64,000 bases of DNA. Source: Brachypodium distachyon. Taxonomy: Eukaryota; Streptophyta; Magnoliopsida; Poales; Poaceae. Shown in pieces: positions 60,421-64,000 of this stretch; position 1 is the stretch's first letter; every line of letters begins with the position of its first letter. Location: positions 21,163,501 through 21,227,500 of the forward strand of contig NC_016131.3 in the NCBI RefSeq assembly GCF_000005505.3. Reading direction: 5' to 3'. Below the pieces are notes generated by a model. That model did no database searches. It saw only the letters and a program-made list of their open reading frames with translations, and was not told the origin of the DNA. A program made the position numbers and the translations under genes.

Positions 60421-62104
60421 TCTAATGCTCTGTGCTAAGCCGCAAAGTATTTCCTGTGTGTATCCGTATTTATGTGCACAACGCACAGCGACATCTCACC
60501 GGACGGTGCGTACTTAGCGGCCAAGTAAATCCCGAAACAGATTCCTCTTTAAACAGATTTTTTTTTACAAAGGAAGATAGTTAATGATGAGCTAATTAGG
60601 AGGTTTCATATGATTTTTTTTTAAAGAAGGTTGCAACACCACCATCCACGGCCCAACGTCTAAATCTGGAGGCCACTGAGTCACAACCGGTCAAACTAAT
60701 TCACAGCGTGTGCCGTATGTGCACCCTCCGGAATCAGTCGCCACCGTCTTCCACCAACCCATATTTAGGACAGAGAACAACGCATTGAATTTGCCAGGCC
60801 TGACAATGGCGACGCAAACAAGAGCCAGAACAGCAAGCACCCAGGCACCGACCAAGATCCCCTCATCCGCAGTTTTAGAGTTCCCCCAACGGCGACCCCA
60901 AGAGGAAGACCGATGCCACCAGCGCCGCTACCACCCAGTTCGAGGACTTAGGGTTTTCACTCGGGTACCTAGAGCGGGAGTGGTGTGGGCGTACATCTAT
61001 AACGTCTCATGGAAGGATAGAGAGGCATCCACGGACGTCACCCCTGTCGTGGACGGGAAAGCAGACCAAGGGTTTCCCTCGGTACAGAACCCGTACCACT
61101 GGCACGAGACTTCACCAAAGCTGAAGAAGTGCTGACACAGATCGGGGTGACGATGAACCACAATGGCCGCACCCGGATTGAGTCAGCCCCGCCCCTCCGA
61201 AAACTTGGCCCGGCAGGCTGCCGACACTGCCAAGACAGCCGCCGCCACCAGAGACCGCCATGGACGTCGCGCGCCTGGCGCCGCCACTGGGAAGACGTGC
61301 CTCCACGTAATCCCCTACCACCAAGAACCGCCGTCTGGCTAGGACCCGCCGCTGCTGACGCTGCAAGGGCTTGGCCCGGCATCGCGAGCCGGTGGCGGCG
61401 AGGAAGGAGGATGGAAGTGTGGTGTCCGGTTTTTTCGGATCTAGAGGAAGGAGTCTCGGGGAATGTGTTTTCGGATCTTGAGGCAGGACCTTGGTGTAGG
61501 GACTAATTATCCAACAACCTCCCAGGATTCAGAAAAGTGTTGCCAGGAAAAGGGGGGTGCACTAGCGACCAGCTTTTCTTCTATACAGCTCCAGGAGGTT
61601 TGATATGATAGGGCCATTCACGCTAAGGAGCATCTATAGATGAGAGTGGACGTGACAACATTAGTTCACTTACACACTAATCATTATGGGTACTAATCTT
61701 AATTACAATAATATTCAGTACTCCCTTGGTTCCTTTTCAGTTTTCTAAGAAGATGTTCTATCTCTGGCGTAACTCTGTAGGTAATAAAACTAATTTATAA
61801 ATGTTGGTAGATTTCTTATAAACTTGACAAACTTTAAAAGGCTTGACTTAAGACAAAACTAAAATATCTTACAAAAAGAAATGAAAGAAGCATAAAACCC
61901 TCCTGCCTCTGCATCAAAATGACGCACGCAATCCTTTTGATTAAATTATTTAACAAACCACATTATTATTTTAGCACATATAGAAATGATAAGTGAGCTT
62001 ATCTCATGAAATAGGAATTAGCACCTTGCATCTTACAGTCATCTGAAAACTGCAGCATACCACATTATTATTTTTGCACCACTTATCCCCTAATATACAG
62101 ATTA
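60421..62104. other. Intergenic, no gene recognised
   Basis: A GC-rich block at about 60700-61500 has long open frames on both strands that do not resemble any family and look like compositional artefacts or transposon debris. A solo Stowaway-like terminus lies near 61721 (ACTCCCTTGGTTCCTTTTCA). Confidence 0.35.
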
Positions 62105-62131
62105 CTAGTGGAGTGCCCGTGCTTTGCTACG
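62105..62131 (-). mobile_element. Candidate Helitron 3' terminus (minus strand)
   Basis: Minus-strand reading: CCGTAGCAAAGCACGGGC, a hairpin with stem CCGT-GC/GCACGG, then ACTCCA and CTAG followed by T (plus strand A|CTAG at 62104-62108). These are Helitron-type 3' signals. The body would extend right, toward and possibly past the window edge. Confidence 0.5.
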
Positions 62132-63118
62132 GATTACAAATTCGCCACCAAAATTTATTCCAAAATGAACAAGGATGAAACAAACAATGTTGAAAATAAT
62201 CAATGGTAAATTGATATCAAGTGTCAAGTGTGTTTATCATAAATTGCTACAGTTTTTAACGTTTTGTTTCTTGGATTGTGCTTCAGCTCCTGGCAGACAC
62301 AAAAGTAAACAAGATAGTAAGGATATAAAAGGGTCCTAGTACTGCTAGCAAACACATTGCACACTGAGATTAAACGTTTTTATTCACAAGCTGGGATAAA
62401 TGAGAACAAGCATCATCAAATAGATTTAATCCAGCATATAATAGTTTAAGCATCGACGACTGAGCACCTTCAAAATGCACAGAACTATTACTTAATAATG
62501 TTGAAAATAATGCAATGATCTCCGAATGATCAATTCATATCTCAATACCAAGGATTAAACACAATATCACCAAGTCCATAACTCAAGATAATTCACACGG
62601 GCAAGTAAAATATAAAAACTCTCAACGAAATATGTCTACCTCTTGAGTAGACTCTCTTAAATCCCTACATGCAAAAAGAAAAGAAAACTAATCAATCTCA
62701 TACAGATGATACACCCACATCAAAGGAAGAAAGATGATATATTTGCACCATAAATCTAGAACCGGCTCAAGCGGCACAACTTATTAGCCTCCATAAGAAT
62801 GATAAAGTTGATTCTGAAACATGGTAGCTCGTGAAAATCTGGTCCTGGTCATACTGAGCATATAGAAGCATAATTCATTTTAGATAGAGTGTATCTAGCT
62901 TGTTCTCCGGAGAGATTCTGAGATGCAAATGACTTCAACTTTGGGTGAAGTGTAACCATATGGAAATCTGCAGTTTCCTGTAGAAGGGAACATGATTTTC
63001 ATTCCAGTAGAGACATTTACGTAATCTCCAAACAGGACTCCTGCATCCATAATTTTAGTACTGCAATTAACTAATTTGCAGGCATCAGTTACATAATCGA
63101 TACTCTGTGATCATTGCA

Positions 63119-63222
63119 GGCCTGGTACGTGTTCAACCTGTTCAGATTGTACACAGAGCCTTTCACTTTAAGCGAATGTCTGTTATTGTCCGTATCCAGA
63201 AGAACTTTTATGCTTTCATAAA
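63119..63222 (+). other. Exon-like segment, possible captured gene piece
   Basis: Bounded by an acceptor-like TGATCATTGCAG and a donor-like CATAAAG|GTAAGG. One frame reads AWYVFNLFRLYTEPFTLSEC. No family recognised. Confidence 0.3.
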
Positions 63223-63384
63223 GGTAAGGTCTGGGAGATTAAATAGAGAGGAAGGGGGTGATGGGAACGAGACCGGCAAAGGGAAGATAGGACACTGGAG
63301 GAGCTTGGTGATTTCTGGCAGGGGAAGGATCGAACTTCCGGCGAGTCTGCGTCTCGGGCGGACGAAGTTTCCGGCTGTCAACAA

Positions 63385-63447
63385 GGTCCGAGGAGCCGGT
63401 GCTGAAGATGAAGTCCTTGGGAAAGTCGTGCCTGTTGAAGGTGTGTC
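63385..63447 (-). pseudogene. Short glycoside hydrolase family 1 (beta-glucosidase)-like exon fragment
   Basis: The minus strand encodes TFNRHDFPKDFIFSTGSS, matching the conserved start of the mature GH1 domain (FxRxDFPxxFxFGxxSS). The similarity ends at once on both sides, so this is only a scrap. Confidence 0.4.
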
Positions 63448-63554
63448 GCCATGGACGCTAATGCACGCTAGCAGTAGGGTAACGCCGGATCGGGAAGGAG
63501 GCGAGAGAAAAGGAGGGGGGCTGCCACAAGCACGCCAACGCGACGGCGGCGACC

Positions 63555-63670
63555 AACAGGTGGAGCCCTACTCGGGCGCCGGCGACTTCGCCAGCATCAT
63601 GGCCGTCATCCTCGCGTGCCTCCTCGCCGCGCTCGCCCTCGCCGCCGTCAGGTACCTGCTCCGCCGCCGG
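63555..63670 (+). pseudogene. Membrane-segment exon fragment resembling RING-H2 ATL N-termini
   Basis: The plus frame has EPYSGAGDFASIMAVILACL continuing into LAALALAAVRYLLRRR, a single hydrophobic helix with Arg cluster like the N-terminus of ATL-type ubiquitin ligases. No RING domain follows. Other readings are possible. Confidence 0.3.
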
Positions 63671-64000
63671 CACAACCTCCAGAGGCACGGCGATAGCGCT
63701 GGTTGGGGAGAGAAAGCAGGGGTACTGTCGGACTGGAGAGGTGCCGAACAGGAGTGGGGCGGCGCGCCGGAACAAAGGATGGAGCGGCGGCGCTGATCTG
63801 GAGGCACTGGATCGGGAAGGATGGGAGAAACGCAGGGGAATGCTAATCTGGCGGTGGCGTGGAGAGGGAGACGCGGGGCTGGCGGAGGGAGGCGAAGAAT
63901 AAAAGACAGGAAAAAAACGCTTCAGAAAAGAAGAAAAACCAAAACAAATCGGCGGTGGCACATGGACGAGCGGGCGTGCGGAAGCAAGACATACGGCCGT

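Noticed and set aside
60700..61530. GC-rich frames as a host gene
   Set aside because: Frames on both strands, no motif, no splice pattern, repeat-like wording; left as unresolved spacer.
1..64000. tRNA, rRNA and CRISPR-like arrays
   Set aside because: None seen; the regular repeats present are microsatellites, the 35-bp triplet repeat and the 188-bp array, none with spacer structure.

Overview
The window looks like nuclear DNA from a grass (Poaceae). The protein-coding genes are intron-rich with canonical plant splice sites and GC-rich first exons. At least ten short Stowaway-type MITEs of the CTCCCTCCGTCC class carry TA target duplications, and there is a 7 kb plant LINE with an RNase H domain. 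I cannot name the species from sequence alone. Gene density is high for a large grass genome, so this would be a gene-rich island or a compact genome.

Layout, left to right. (1) 1-6.8 kb, minus strand: N-terminal 841 residues of a full-size ABCG/PDR transporter that runs off the left edge. (2) 6.8-9.2 kb: its upstream region, packed with small and nested MITEs. (3) 9.25-16.24 kb: a full-length LINE with a perfect 15-bp target duplication; both frames are unshifted and carry only nonsense mutations. (4) 17.3-19.5 kb, minus: mitochondrial succinate dehydrogenase subunit SDH3 with a likely 5'UTR exon and TGGGCC promoter motifs. (5) 20.8-28.5 kb, plus: an 18-exon LRR/ARM/patatin phospholipase A (PLA-I type, 1330 aa). 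(6) 29.4-30.05 kb, minus: the chloroplast LHCP-targeting ankyrin protein LTD/GDC1. (7) 31.3 kb, minus: an unrecognised small plant protein. (8) 33.3-39 kb: gene-poor spacer. (9) 39.0-44.7 kb, plus: a TORTIFOLIA1/SPIRAL2-like microtubule protein (882 aa). (10) 45.5-47.06 kb, minus: an intact single-exon BCS1-like AAA-ATPase. (11) 48.75-53.16 kb, plus: a TMEM14/FAX-type fatty-acid export protein whose 3.1 kb intron holds decayed LINE and Ty3/gypsy pieces. (12) 53.4-55.1 kb, minus: a complete cytochrome P450 (504 aa, CYP716/728-like). (13) 56.9-57.85 kb: an array of about four 188-bp repeats between inverted repeats. (14) 59.3-60.35 kb, minus: a broken copy of the AAA-ATPase. (15) 62.1-64 kb: a candidate Helitron end followed by short pieces resembling other genes.

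The genes do not form a pathway; they are ordinary neighbours acting in plasma membrane, mitochondrion, plastid, cytoskeleton and ER. I found no clear undescribed functional system. The most interesting signals are: two GC-AG introns; a GC-rich TGGGCC-bearing segment inside an ABCG intron that may be an internal promoter; the nonsense-only decay of the LINE with an ATGA start/stop overlap; the 188-bp array; a pseudogenised AAA duplicate broken by a 7-nt duplication; an 82-bp near-perfect hairpin; and the Helitron-like ends.
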